This document shows, one piece after another, positions 22,341 to 36,735 of a stretch of 64,000 bases of DNA (position 1 is its first letter; each line of letters starts with the position of its first letter). The position numbers and the translations under genes are program-made. The notes beneath the pieces are model-generated. The model did not search any database. It was given only the letters and a program-made list of their open reading frames with translations, and was not told the origin of the DNA. This DNA comes from Cladopsammia gracilis (Eukaryota; Cnidaria; Anthozoa; Scleractinia; Dendrophylliidae). The stretch is from assembly GCA_022457155.1 (NCBI GenBank), contig JAJGOT010000433.1, positions 592,501 through 656,500 on the forward strand, given 5' to 3'.

Positions 22341-23230
22341 GTATGGAGGGTTAATTATTTTGACTGGAGATATAACTGACTTGATTTTCGCCAAATTATC
22401 TGCCAATTTTTATTGCACGATCAAGGTGTTCGTGCGATTTATTTAGTTTTCTTGTCACTTCTTGAAATAGAAAATCAAAAAAATACACAGGAAAAGCCAA
22501 AAATTAGCTTTCTGTTCGAAATTTGATTTCTTTAAATTTTTTAAAGTGACGAATTTGATAAACTTATTAGCCGTGGGCGGTAAACTGATGTTGAAAGTGA
22601 TTAACGCAAGTTATAGCTAAGTATGTTGCATTTTAAAGGCCCACCTTCACCCAAAATGCAGTGCGCGCCGTGATCTCTTTCTGTGCTGAATTACGCTTGA
22701 ATGCGTGCAACCAATCAGACCACACGTATGAACAATGGAGCATTTCAAAACATTAACTGATTCAGGTTTACTGCTTTATTTGTTCTTTAGGATGAACAGA
22801 TTTTGTAAAATCATCCGGAAGGATCTGATGTGTTCTGCTGAAATCATCCGTTCAACTCAAAGAAAGTGTAACAACGAAAGAAAAAAACAAAGAAGCACAG
22901 ATAAGTACACCATATTATTTTTCCATTTTGCTATTGCCTTCTCTACAGGAAGATTTAAAACACCTAAAGGACAGCAATAACGCATACATGTCTAATTAAT
23001 GTGTGGGGTTATCCGGAAATCTTACCGAAAAGACTGCTCAGTAGCTTTTGTTTGAATGGTCACACTTTAGGTCCACAGAATCAAAACTAATAAACATCAC
23101 CACACGAAAGTACTGTTCAGTAGCTATCACAGACCAATGAACATCACCAAACGAAAGTACTGTTCAATAGCTATCACAGACTAATGAAAATCACCACACG
23201 AAAGTACTGTTCAATAGCTATCACAGACTA

Positions 23231-26200
23231 ATGAACATCACCACAAGAAAGTACTGTACAATAGCTATCACATACCAATGAACATCACCACACGAAAGTA
23301 CTGTACAATAGCTATCACAGACCAATGAACATCACCAAACGAAAGTACTGTTCAATAGCTATCACAGACTAATGAAAATCACCACACGAAAGTACTGTTC
23401 AATAGCTATCACAGACTAATGAAAATCACCACACGAAAGTACTGTTCAATAGCTATCACAGACTAATGAACATCACCACACGAAAGTACTGTACAATAGC
23501 TATCACAGACAAATGAACATCACCACACGAAAGTACTGTACAATAGCTATCGCAGACCAATGAACATAACCGCAAGAAAGTACTGTTCAACAGCTATCAC
23601 AGACTAATGAACACCACACGAAAGTACTGTTCACCCGGGTGTTCAATAGCTATCACAGACCAATGAACATCACCACAAGAAAGTACTGTACCATAGCTGT
23701 CACAGACCAATGAACATAACCACACGAAAGTACTGTTCAGTAGCTATCACAGACTAATAAACATCACCACACGAAAGTAATGTTAAATAGCTATCACAGA
23801 CTAATGAACATCACCGCACGAAAGTACTGTTCAATAGCTATCACAAACTAATGAACATCACCACACGAAAGTACTGTTCAATAGCTATCACAGACTAATG
23901 AACATCACCACACGAAAGTACTGTTCAATAGCTATCAGACTAATGAACATCACCACACGAAAGTTCTGTTCAATACCTATCACAGACTACTGAACATCAC
24001 CACACGAAAGTACTGTTCAATAGCTATCAGACCAATGAACATCACCACACGAAAGTACTGTTCAATAGCTATCACAGACTAATGAACATCACCACACGAA
24101 AGTTCTGTTCAATAGCTATCACAGACTAATGAACATCACCACACGAAGGTACTGTTCAATAGCTATCACAGACTAATGAACATCACCACAAGAAAGTACT
24201 GTACAATAGCTATCACAGACTAATGAACATCACCACACGAAAGTACTGTTCAATAGCTATCACAGACCAATGAACATCACCACAAGAAAGTACTGTACAA
24301 TAGCTATCACAGACTAATGAACATCACCACACGAAAGTACTGTTCAATAGCTATCACAGACTACTGAACATCACCACACGAAAGTACTGTTCAATACCTA
24401 TCACAGACTAATGAACATCACCACACGAAAGTACTGTTCAATACCTATCACAGACTGATGAACATCACCACACGAAAGTTCTGTTCAATACCTATCACAG
24501 ACTACTGAACATCACCACACGAAAGTACTGTTCAATAGCTATCAGACCAATGAACATCACCACATGAAAGTACTTTTCAATAGCTATCACAGACCAATGA
24601 ACATCACCACAAGAAAGTACTGTTGAATAGCTATCACAGACTAATGAACTTCACCACACGAAAGTACTGTTCAATAGCTATCACAGACTACTGAACATCA
24701 CCACACGAAAGTACTGTTCAATAGCTATCACAGACTAATGAACATCACCACACGAAAGTACTGTTCAATAGCTATCACAGACTACTGAACATCACCACAC
24801 GAAAGTACTGTTCAATACCTATCACAGACTAATGAACATCACCACACGAAAGTACTGTTCAATACCTATCACAGACTGATGAACATCACCACACGAAAGT
24901 TCTGTTCAATACCTATCACAGACTAATGAACATCACCACACGAAAGTACTGTTCAATACCTATCACAGACTGATGAACATCACCACACGAAAGTTCTGTT
25001 CAATACCTATCACAGACTACTGAACATCACCACAAGAAAGTACTGTACAATAGCTATCACATACCAATGAACATCACCACACGAAAGTACTGTACAATAG
25101 CTATCACAGACCAATGAACATCACCAAACGAAAGTACTGTTCAATAGCTATCACAGACTAATGAAAATCACCACACGAAAGTACTGTTCAATAGCTATCA
25201 CAGACTAATGAAAATCACCACACGAAAGTACTGTTCAATAGCTATCACAGACTAATGAACATCACCACACGAAAGTACTGTACAATAGCTATCACAGACA
25301 AATGAACATCACCACACGAAAGTACTGTACAATAGCTATCGCAGACCAATGAACATAACCGCAAGAAAGTACTGTTCAACAGCTATCACAGACTAATGAA
25401 CACCACACGAAAGTACTGTTCACCCGGGTGTTCAATAGCTATCACAGACCAATGAACATCACCACAAGAAAGTACTGTACAATAGCTGTCACAGACCAAT
25501 GAACATAACCACACGAAAGTACTGTTCAGTAGCTATCACAGACTAATAAACATCACCACACGAAAGTAATGTTAAATAGCTATCACAGACTAATGAACAT
25601 CACCGCACGAAAGTACTGTTCAATAGCTATCACAGACTAATGAACATCACCACACGAAAGTACTGTTCAGTAGCTATCACAGACTAATGAACATCACCAC
25701 ACGAAAGTACTGTTCAATAGCTATCACAGACTAATGAACATCACCACACGAAAGTACTGTTCAATAGCTATCACAGACTAATGAACATCACCACACGAAA
25801 GTACTGTTCAATAGCTATCAGACTAATGAACATCACCACACGAAAGTTCTGTTCAATACCTATCACAGACTACTGAACATCACCACACGAAAGTACTGTT
25901 CAATAGCTATCAGACCAATGAACATCACCACACGAAAGTACTGTTCAATAGCTATCACAGACTAATGAACATCACCACACGAAAGTTCTGTTCAATAGCT
26001 ATCACAGACTAATGAACATCACCACACGAAAGTACTGTTCAATAGCTATCACAGACTAATGAACATCACCACAAGAAAGTACTGTACAATAGCTATCACA
26101 GACTAATGAACATCACCACACGAAAGTACTGTTCAATAGCTATCACAGACCAATGAACATCACCACAAGAAAGTACTGTACAATAGCTATCACAGACTAA

Positions 26201-26640
26201 TGAACATCACCACACGAAAGTACTGTTCAATAGCTATCACAGACTACTGAACATCACCACACGAAAGTACTGTTCAATACCTATCACAGACTAATGAACA
26301 TCACCACACGAAAGTACTGTTCAATACCTATCACAGACTGATGAACATCACCACACGAAAGTTCTGTTCAATACCTATCACAGACTACTGAACATCACCA
26401 CACGAAAGTACTGTTCAATAGCTATCAGACCAATGAACATCACCACATGAAAGTACTTTTCAATAGCTATCACAGACCAATGAACATCACCACAAGAAAG
26501 TACTGTTGAATAGCTATCACAGACTAATGAACTTCACCACACGAAAGTACTGTTCAATAGCTATCACAGACTACTGAACATCACCACACGAAAGTACTGT
26601 TCAATAGCTATCACAGACTAATGAACATCACCACACGAAA
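23231..26640. repeat. 1,789 bp higher-order duplication within the 47 bp array
   Basis: Variant markers repeat at exactly 1,789 bp. CATACCAATG is at 23271 and 25060, and TCACCCGGGT at 23631 and 25420. The second copy is recognisable to about 26640. The period is about 38 monomers. Confidence 0.8.
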
Positions 26641-28700
26641 GTACCGTTCAGCAGCTATCACAGAGTGATGAACATCACCACACGAAAGTACCGTTCAGTG
26701 ACTTCAATAGCTATCACAGACCAATGAACATCACCACACGAAAGTACTGTTAAACAGCTTTCACAGACTAATGAACGTCGCCACACAAAAGTACTGTTCA
26801 ATGGCTATCACAGACTAATGAACATCACTACACGAAACTACTGTTCAACAGCTATCACAGACTAATGAACATCACCATATGAAAGTACTGTTCAATAGCT
26901 ATCGCAGGCTAATGAACATCACCACACGAAAGTACTGTTCAATATTAGCTATCACAGACTAATGAACATCACCACACGAAAGTACTGTTCAACAGCTATC
27001 ACAGACTAATAAACATCACCACATGAAAGAACTGTTCAATAGCTATCGCAGGCTAATGAACATCACCACACGAAAGTAATGTTCAATAGCTATCACAGAC
27101 TAATGAACATCACCACACGAATGTACTGTTCAATACCTATCACAGACTACTGAACATCACCATACGAAAGTACTGTACAATAGCTATCAGACCAATGGGC
27201 ATCACCACATGAAAGTAATGTGCAATAGCTATCACAGACTAATGAACTTCACCACACGAAAGTACTGTTCAATAGCTATCACAGACTACTGAACATCACC
27301 ACACGAAAGTACTGTTCAATAGCTATCACAGAGTAATGAACATCACCACACGAAAGTACTGTTCAATAGCTATCACAGACTAATGAACATCACCACACAA
27401 AAGTACTGTTCAATAGCTATCAGACCAATGAACATCACCACACGAAAGTACTGTTCAATAGCTATCACAGACTAATGAACATCACCACACGAAAGTACTG
27501 TTCAATAGCTATCTTAGACCAATGAACATCACCACAAGAAAGTACTGTACAATAGCTATCACAGACTAATAAACATCACCACACGAAAGTACTGTTCAAT
27601 AGCTATCACAGACTAATGAACATCACCACACGAAAGTACTGTTCAATATTAGCTATCACAGACTAATGAACATCACCACACGAAAGTACTGTTCAACAGC
27701 TATCACAGACTAATAAACATCACCACATGAAAGTACTGTTCAATAGCTATCGCAGGCTAATGAACATCACCACACGAAAGTAATGTTCAATAGCTATCAC
27801 AGACTAATGAACATCACCACACGAATGTACTGTTCAATAGCTATCACAGACTACTGAACATCACCACACGAAAGTACTGTTCAGTAGCTATCACAGACTA
27901 ATGAACATCACCACACGAAAGTACCGTTCAGCAGCTATCACAGAGTGATGAACATCACCACACGAAAGTACCGTTCAGTGACTTCAATAGCTATCACAGA
28001 CCAATGAACATCACCACACGAAAGTACTGTTAAACAGCTTTCACAGACTAATGAACGTCGCCACACAAAAGTACTGTTCAATGGCTATCACAGACTAATG
28101 AACATCACTACACGAAACTACTGTTCAACAGCTATCACAGACTAATGAACATCACCATATGAAAGTACTGTTCAATAGCTATCGCAGGCTAATGAACATC
28201 ACCACACGAAAGTACTGTTCAATATTAGCTATCACAGACTAATGAACATCACCACACGAGAGTACTGTTCAACAGCTATCACAGACTAATAAACATCACC
28301 ACATGAAAGTACTGTTCAATAGCTATCGCAGGCTAATAAACATCACCACACGAACGTAATGTTCAATAGCTATCACAGACTAATGAACATCACCACACGA
28401 ATGTACTGTTCAATACCTATCACAGACTACTGAACATCACCATACGAAAGTACTGTTCAATAGCTATCAGACCAATGAGCATCACCACATGAAAGTACTG
28501 TGCAATAGCTATCACAGACTAATGAACTTCACCACACGAAAGTAATGTTCAATAGCTATCACAGACTACTGAACATCACCACACGAAAGTACTGTTCAAT
28601 AGCTATCACAGACCAATGAACATCACCACACGAAAGTACTGTTCAATAGCTATCACAGACTAATGAACATCACCACACAAAAGTACTGTTCAATAGCTAT
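26641..28700. repeat. 1,280 bp higher-order duplication within the 47 bp array
   Basis: GTACCGTTCAGCAGC with CAGAGTGATG occurs at 26641 and 27921, and CACCACACAAAAGTACT at 27391 and 28671, both 1,280 bp apart. The second copy runs to about 28700. Confidence 0.75.
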
Positions 28701-28829
28701 CACAGACCAATGAACATCACCACACTAAAGTACTGTTCAGTAGCTTTCACCGACCAATGAACATCACTACATGAAAGTACTGTTCAATAGCTATCACAGA
28801 CCAATGAACATCACCACAAGAAAGTACTG

Positions 28830-31090
28830 TTCAGTATCTATCACAGACTAATGAACATCACCACACGAAAGTACTGTTCAATGGCTTTCACAGACTAATG
28901 AACATCACTACACCAAAGTACTGTTCAATGGCTTTCACAGACCAATGAACATCACTACATGAAAGTACTGTTCAATAGCTATCACAGACTTATAACATCA
29001 CCACACGAAAGTACTGTTAAATAGCTATCACAGACTAATGAACATAACCACACGAAAGTACTGTTCAATAGCTTTCACAGACTAATGAACGTCACCACAC
29101 GAAAGTACTGTTCAATAGCTATCACAGACTAATGAACATCACCACACGAAAGTACTGTTCAATAGCTATCACAGACCAATGAACATCACCACATGAAAGT
29201 ACTGTTCAATAGCTATCACAGACCAATGAACATCACCACAAGAAAGTACTGTACAATAGCTGTCACAGACCAATGAACATTACCACACGAAAGTACTGTT
29301 CAATAGCTACCACAGACCAATGAACATCACCACACGAAAGTACTGTACAATAGCTATCGCAGACCAATGAACATCACCACAAGAAAGTACTGTTCAACAG
29401 CTATCACAGACTAATGAACACCACACGAAAGTACTGTTCACCCGGGTGTTCAATAGCTATCACAGACCAATGAACATCACCACAATAAAGTACTGTACAA
29501 TAGCTGTCACAGACAAATGAACATAACCACACGAAAGTACTGTTCAGTAGCTATCACAGACTAATAAACATCACCACACGAAAGTACTGTTCAATAGCTA
29601 TCACAGACTAATGAACATCACCACACGAAAGTACTGTTCAATAGCTATCACAGACCAATAACATCACCACACGAAAGTACTGTTCAATAGCTATCACAGA
29701 CTAATGAACATCACCACACGAAAGTTCTGTTCAATAGCTATCACAGACTAATGAACATCACCACACGAAAGTACTGTTCAATAGCTATCACAGACTAATG
29801 AACATCACCACAAGAAAGTACTGTACAATAGCTGTCACAGACCAATGAACATCACCACAAGAAAGTACTGTTCAGTAGCTATCACAGACTAATGAACATC
29901 ACCACACGAAAGTACTGTTCAATAGCTATCACAGACCAATGAACATCACCACAAGAAAGTACTGTTCAGTAGCTATCACAGACTAATGAACATCACCACA
30001 CGAAAGTACTGTTCAATGGCTTTCACAGACTAATGAACATCACTACACCAAAGTACTGTTCAATGGCTTTCACAGACCAATGAACATCACTACATGAAAG
30101 TACTGTTCAATAGCTATCACAGACTTATAACATCACCACACGAAAGTACTGTTAAATAGCTATCACAGACTAATGAACATAACCACACGAAAGTACTGTT
30201 CAATAGCTTTCATAGACTAATGAACGTCACCACACGAAAGTACTGTTCAATAGCTATCACAGACTAATGAACATCACCACACGAAAGTACTGTTCAATAG
30301 CTATCACAGACCAATGAACATCACCACACGAAAGTACTGTTCAATAGCTATCACAGACCAATGAACATCACCACACGAAAGTACTGTACAATAGCTATCA
30401 CAGACCAATGAACATCACCACACGAAAGTACTGTTCAATAGCTATCACAGACCAATGAACATCACCACAAGAAAGTACTGTACAATAGCTGTCACAGACC
30501 AATGAACATTACCACACGAAAGTACTGTTCAATAGCTACCACAGACCAATGAACATCACCACACGAAAGTACTGTACAATAGCTATCGCAGACCAATGAA
30601 CATCACCACAAGAAAGTACTGTTCAACAGCTATCACAGACTAATGAACACCACACGAAAGTACTGTTCACCCGGGTGTTCAATAGCTATCACAGACCAAT
30701 GAACATCACCACAATAAAGTACTGTACAATAGCTGTCACAGACCAATGAACATAACCACACGAAAGTACTGTTCAGTAGCTATCACAGACTAATAAACAT
30801 CACCACACGAAAGTACTGTTCAATAGCTATCACAGACTAATGAACATCACCACACGAAAGTACTGTACAATAGCTATCACAGACTACTGAACATCACCAC
30901 ACGAAAGTACTGTTCAATAGCTATCACAGACTACTGAACATCACCACACGAAAGTACTGTTCAATACCTATCACAGACTAATGAACATCACCACACGAAA
31001 GTACTGTTCAATAGCTATCACAGACTGATGAACATCACCACACGAAAGTTCTGTTCAATACCTATCACAGACTACTGAACATCACCACAC
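28830..31090. repeat. 1,135-1,229 bp higher-order duplication within the 47 bp array
   Basis: ATGGCTTTCACAGAC recurs at 28881 and 30016, and CTTATAACATCA at 28989 and 30124 (1,135 bp). Further in, GAACATTACC and TCACCCGGGT (29438, 30667) are 1,229 bp apart. The 94 bp step is two monomers gained in the second copy. Confidence 0.75.
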
Positions 31091-33447
31091 GAAAGTACTG
31101 TTTAATAGCTATCAGACCAATGAACATCACCACATGAAAGTACTTTTCAATAGCTATCACAGACCAATGAACATCACCACACGAAAGTACTGTTGAATAG
31201 CTATCACAGACTAATGAACTTCACCACACGAAAGTACTGTTCAATAGCTATCACAGACTACTGAACATCACCACACGAAAGTACTGTTGAATAGCTATCA
31301 CAGACTAATGAACTTCACCACACGAAAGTACTGTTCAATAGCTATCACAGACTACTGAACATCACCACACGAAAGTACTGTTCAATAGCTAGTATCACAG
31401 ACTAATGAACATCACCACACGAAAGTACCGTTCAGCAGCTATCACAGACTTATAAACATCACCACACGAAAGTACTGTTCAATAACTATCACAGACTAAT
31501 AAACATCACCACACGAAAGTACTGTTCAGTAGCTATCACAGACTAATGAACATCACCACACGAAACTGTTCAATAGCTAGCACAGACCAATGAACATAAC
31601 CACACGAAAGTACTGTTCAATAGCTTTCATAGACCAATGAACATCACATCACACTGAGACTAATGAACATCACCACACGAAAGTACTGTTCAATAGCTAT
31701 CACAGACCAATGAACATAACCACAAGAAGGTACTGTACAATAGCTATCACAGACCAATGAACATAACCACACGCAAGTACCGTTCAATAGCTATCACAGA
31801 CCAATGAACATCACCACACGAAAGTACTGTTCAATCGCTATCACAGACCAATGAACATCACCACAAGAAAGTACTGTTCAATAGCTATCACAGACTAATA
31901 AACATCACCACACGAAAGTACTGTACAATAGCTATCACAGACTAATAAACATCACTACACGAAAGTACTGTACAATAGCTATCACAGACTAATAAACATC
32001 ACCACAAGGAAGTACTGTTCAATAGCTATCACAGACTAATAAACATCACCACACGAAAGTACTGTACAATAGCTATCACAGACCAATGAACATCACCACA
32101 CGAAAGTACTGTTCAATAGCTATCACAGACCAATGAACATAACCACACGAAAGTACTGTTCAATAGCTATCACAGACTAATAAACATCACGACACGAAAG
32201 TACTGTTCAATAGCTTTCACAGACCAATGAACATCACTACCTGAAAGTACTGTTCAATTGCTATCACAGACTTATAACATCACCACACGAAAGTACTGTT
32301 AAATAGCTATCGCAGACTAATAACATCACCACACGAAAGTACTGTTCAATAGCTATCACAAACTTCTGAACATCACCACACAAAAGTACTGTATAATCGC
32401 TATCATAGACTAATGAACATGACCACACGAAAGTACTGTTCAATAGCTATCACAGACTAATGAACTTGACCACACGAAAGTACTGTTCAATAGCTTTCAC
32501 AGACTAATGAACATCAGCACACGAAAGTACTGTTCAATAGCTATCATAGACTAATAACATCACCACACGAAAGTACTGTTCAATAGCTATCACAGACTAA
32601 TGAACATCACCACACGAAAGTAATGTTCAATAGCTTTCAGACTAATAACATCACCACACGAAAGTACTGTTCAATAGCTTTCACAGACAAATGAACATCC
32701 CCACACGAAAGTACTGTTCAATAGCTTTAACAGACTAATGAACATCACCACACGAAAGTACTGTTCAATAGCTATCACAGACTAATGAACATCACCACAC
32801 GAAAGTTCTGTTCAATAGCTTTCATTTGAACGATCACACTATAGTTTCACTCACAGACTCACTAGTGTTCAGGTTTTATATGAATGATCCCACAATATTT
32901 CATCCACGGATTGAAAAGTGTTTTTTAAAGAGCCAGTACATCAGGGAACAACACTTTGCAGCTTTCATTTGAATGGTGACAAAATTAGCATTTCATCCAC
33001 AAACTCAAAGTAAGAACTGATACCACAGGGTCCACAGGACAACATTACTTTGGAGCTGTCATTTGGATGGTCACGGCACTTAGAATTACATTACATTCAC
33101 CGACAACATAAAAAGAGCCTGAACAGGTCACTCAATTAGGATGATCCACGACCCCAACGGTAGAACCGATACCACACGAAACACTACATGGCAGCCTTTC
33201 AGATTTGAATGATCACACCATTAGGATTAAAGACCCGGTACCCCAGAAAACAGAACTTTGCAGTTTTCATTTGAATTGTCACATGATTACGATAACATCC
33301 ATAGAAAAAGGTTATAGGTCTTGTATCACTACACGCACCATCGAGGAACACTACTTTGTCATACTAGTTCATACGATTACGATTACATCCACAGGATGAA
33401 ACGCTAGATGTTTTACCACAGGATAATACTTCTTTACAGCTGTCACT

Positions 33448-34045
33448 TTAAGGTGGCTAAACTGGGTGTTTTGGCAACATTACATCTCAACTTTGAACGG
33501 CTGATACTTCACTGTCTGAGCTCGGTCAGGCAAGCTGCTTCACACATATGCTAGAGATGAAATGAAATTTTTAAAAAAGTAGATTTGATTGACATCGGTG
33601 TTACCATAACAACGATCAGATGACGTCATGATTTTTGCATATTAGCAATTTTCTCAACATCTAGTCCTAAACTTTTAAAACGACTGTATGCCGCTTATAG
33701 TCTAGATGTAAGTCTTCAAGACTGCATAGTTTGAAAAATTCTGAGAGCGTTTTCGAATCAAATTGGGTTGAATATTTTCCATCAAAAATTGAAAGATTTA
33801 CATCACTTTCTGTTAATTCATGGATGCGAGCGTTTTCCTGACAAATATAATACCGCAAAGTCCCGAAAGTAGCGACCCTCCGAAAGTAACGATAAAATTT
33901 CACAGGTGTTAGCAAATCCTGAAAGTAGCGACCCTCCGAAAGTAGAGATAAAATGTCACAGGTGTTAGCAAATCCCGAAAGCAGCGACCCCTAAAATAAC
34001 GACCCTCCGAAAGTAGCGACTTCAAAAGTAATTTTCCTTTTTAGC
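33448..34045. mobile_element. Insertion within the degenerate array, TTAAGGTGGCT left end
   Basis: The unit pattern stops at TTAA (33448-33451), followed by GGTGGCTAAACTGGGTG. It resumes near 34045. The same TTAAGGTGGCT sequence occurs at 59320, which suggests a TTAA-targeting transposon family. The right terminus is not defined. A 56 bp period subrepeat (GAAAGTAGCGACCCTCCGAA at 33865 and 33921, weaker at 33977) lies inside. Confidence 0.45.
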
Positions 34046-36339
34046 ATATATTTTAACGCTCACATGATGAGGATTACATTAACATATTCAAAAGTTACAA
34101 CCAGTACAACAGCCAACGCCACAACTTTGCAGCTTCCACTTGAACCGTCACACTATTTGGGCTACACGAACAGATTTCAAAAATAATAACCATTACCACA
34201 GGGTGACACTACTTTGCAGCTTTCAATGAAATTGTCACACCTTTAGGATCTCATCCAGGAATTAAAAAGTTAGAACCTATTCCACAGGGACATGCTACTT
34301 TATAGCATTCATTTGAATGATAGCTAAATGATCACACCTGCGTTAGGGTTTCATCCACATAATCAAAAGTTAGAACTTAAACCACGGGGAACAGTACTGT
34401 GCAGCTTTGATCTTAATGGTCACACCTTTAGGATTTCATTCACAGAATTAAAAGTTGGAATTCCTATTGCAGGGTCTACATACTTTGTAGCCTTTAATTG
34501 AATGGTCACAAAATTTGGATTAAATCCACGGACTCATTAGTTAGAACATATACAACAGGCAAACAATACTTTGCAGTTTTCATTTGAATTGTCACATGAT
34601 TAGAATTACATTCACCGACTCAAAAGATAGAACTTGTACAACAGCGAAATACACTTTGCAGCTTTCATTTGTGACAGGTCACACAATTAGATTCATCCAC
34701 AGACCTAAACGTTAGAACCGGTAGCACAGGGACTGGCACTACATTGTAGCCTTTATTTGAATAATTAAACCATTAGCATCATCCACAGACCCAAAAGGTA
34801 GAACCGATACCACAGGTACTTGGCAGCATTCCTTTGAATGATCACTACCTTAGGATTACTTGCATGGACTAAAAAGTTAGAACTTGTACCACAGAGAAAT
34901 ACGTTTTTGCAACTTTCATTTCAAGGGTTACAACATTAGATTTCATCCACAGAATCAAACGTTGTGTCCGCTACCACAGAGAAACAGTACTTTGCTCTCA
35001 CATCTTTCGGATGCGAACTAGGGCGGTCACACCCTTCGGATGCAATCCCGACGGACTCACAGCTGAGAAACACTTCACGGCAGGTAGCCTTTATTTGGAT
35101 GATTACACTGTTAGGATTAAATCCACGGACTCAAACGTTAGACCCGGTACCTCAGGGAACACCACTTTGCAGCTTTTATTTGAATGGTCACACACGTCGG
35201 ATTTCATCCACAAAATCAAACGTTAGAATTGATGATACTCGAGAGAAACAGTACTTTGCTGCTTTCATTTAAGTGTTCACACGATTAGGATTTCATCCAC
35301 AAAATTAAAAGTTAGAATCTATACGACAGGAAACACTTCCTTGTAGCTTTTATTTGAATGGTCACACCACTTGGACTTTATCTCCAGAATCAAAAGTTCG
35401 AACTACAATCACAGGAAAATACAATTTTGCAGTTTTGACCAGTTTTCATTGGAACGGTCAAACCACTGAAAAGGAGGGATTAAAATGATAGAACTTTTAC
35501 GACAGGAATATAATACTTTGCAGCTTTCATTTGGATGATCAGAACGTTAGGGCTTCATCCACAGAATCAAAAGTTAGAACTTAAACCACAGGTATACAGT
35601 ATTGTGTAGCTTTTATATTAATGGTCACACCAGTTAGGACCACACCACGTAATTTAAAGTTAGAATCCCTACGGCAGGGAACACTATCTTTGCAGCTTTC
35701 ATTTGAATGGTCACACCATTTGGACTACATCGACAGAATTAAAAGTTAGAACATATACTACAGGCAAACAAATACTTTGCAGCTGTCATTTGAGTGGTCA
35801 TACCATTACGATCACATGTACGGACTGAAACTTGAGAACTTTTACCACAGGGAAACACGCTTTGCACCTTTCATTTGACAAGTCACACAATTGGATTGCA
35901 CGGACTCAAAGAACTTGTACCACAGAATGTTTTTGCAACTTTCATTTCAATGGTCACACCATTAAGATTTCATCCACAGAATCAAGTTATACCCGTTACC
36001 ACAGGGAAATGTACTTTGCACCTTATATTTGAATGGTCACACTTTTTGGATGCGATCCGCGGACTCAAAACTTAGAACTTGTATCACAGGGAAAGACACT
36101 CTGCGGCTTTAATTTGGCAGGTCACACAAATAAATCATCCACAGACCCAAAATGTAGAACCAGTACCATAGTTGTAGCCTTTATTTGAATGATCACACCA
36201 TTGGTATGATCCACGGACCCATGCCAAAAGGAAGAACCGATACCACAGGACACTACCTTGAGCTTGAGCATGAGCCATGAGCACATGAGCACACTTCCAG
36301 CTTTCCTTTGAATGGTCACTACATTAGGATTATATACCT

Positions 36340-36735
36340 TCCAACGTTTTCTGAGTGAAAGGCGTAAGAATTTTTTCATGAGAGTGCCAGGATTTCCGAA
36401 GGCGACCCGACCAAATCCGAAGAGAACCCGATCTATTCCGAAGATGTTCCGAAGAATTCGGAAGTTTCCATGGACCTCAGATCTCCGTTGAATAACATCC
36501 AGCTGTAATTGTAATATGCAGAACGATTAAAAAAAAACTACAAAAAGGTGCCACATTTTAATTCATGAACGTAACTATATTTTTAATTGGATCATGTGAT
36601 CAGTTTTAAAGGGCTGATAGCTCAAATCTGTAAGTCAAGCGTGAGAAATTGCTCCATATGCGTGAGTAGGCGTGAGATCGTTGTTTTGGACTCGCAGCCG
36701 GGCGTGAGACTTACGCCTAAGGTGTGAGACTTAGC
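36340..36735. other. Second interruption of the degenerate array
   Basis: The unit pattern is lost between TTATATACC and GGATTACATCC. The sequence includes CCGAA-rich repeats (36395-36460) and GTGAGACTTA-type repeats (36640-36735). It is probably an insertion, but no terminal repeats were found. Confidence 0.35.

Larger units (their letters stand above)
23041..32830. repeat. 47 bp satellite array, about 205 units
   Basis: Head-to-tail units with a 47 bp period carry AGTACTGTTCAATAGCTATC, ACAGACTAATGAACATCACC and ACACGAA. Common variants are CTAAT/CCAAT/CTACT, TTCAAT/TACAAT and CACACG/CACAAG. Marker variants recur at long distances. The insert TCACCCGGGT is at 23631, 25420, 29438 and 30667, so the array is built of larger duplicated blocks. 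The first unit (23041-23119) is 79 bp and keeps an extra segment TTTGAATGGTCACAC, which is also found in the flanking array to the right. Stops occur in all frames, and no coding role is suggested. Confidence 0.95.

Noticed and set aside
23041..32830. Possible CRISPR-like array in the 47 bp region
   Set aside because: Whole units repeat without unique spacers, and the genome is eukaryotic. It is a satellite.
33667..33915. 82-codon minus frame ending in the GTAGCGACC subrepeat
   Set aside because: It lies in an insertion within the degenerate array and no family is recognised. A transposon remnant is possible but cannot be supported.
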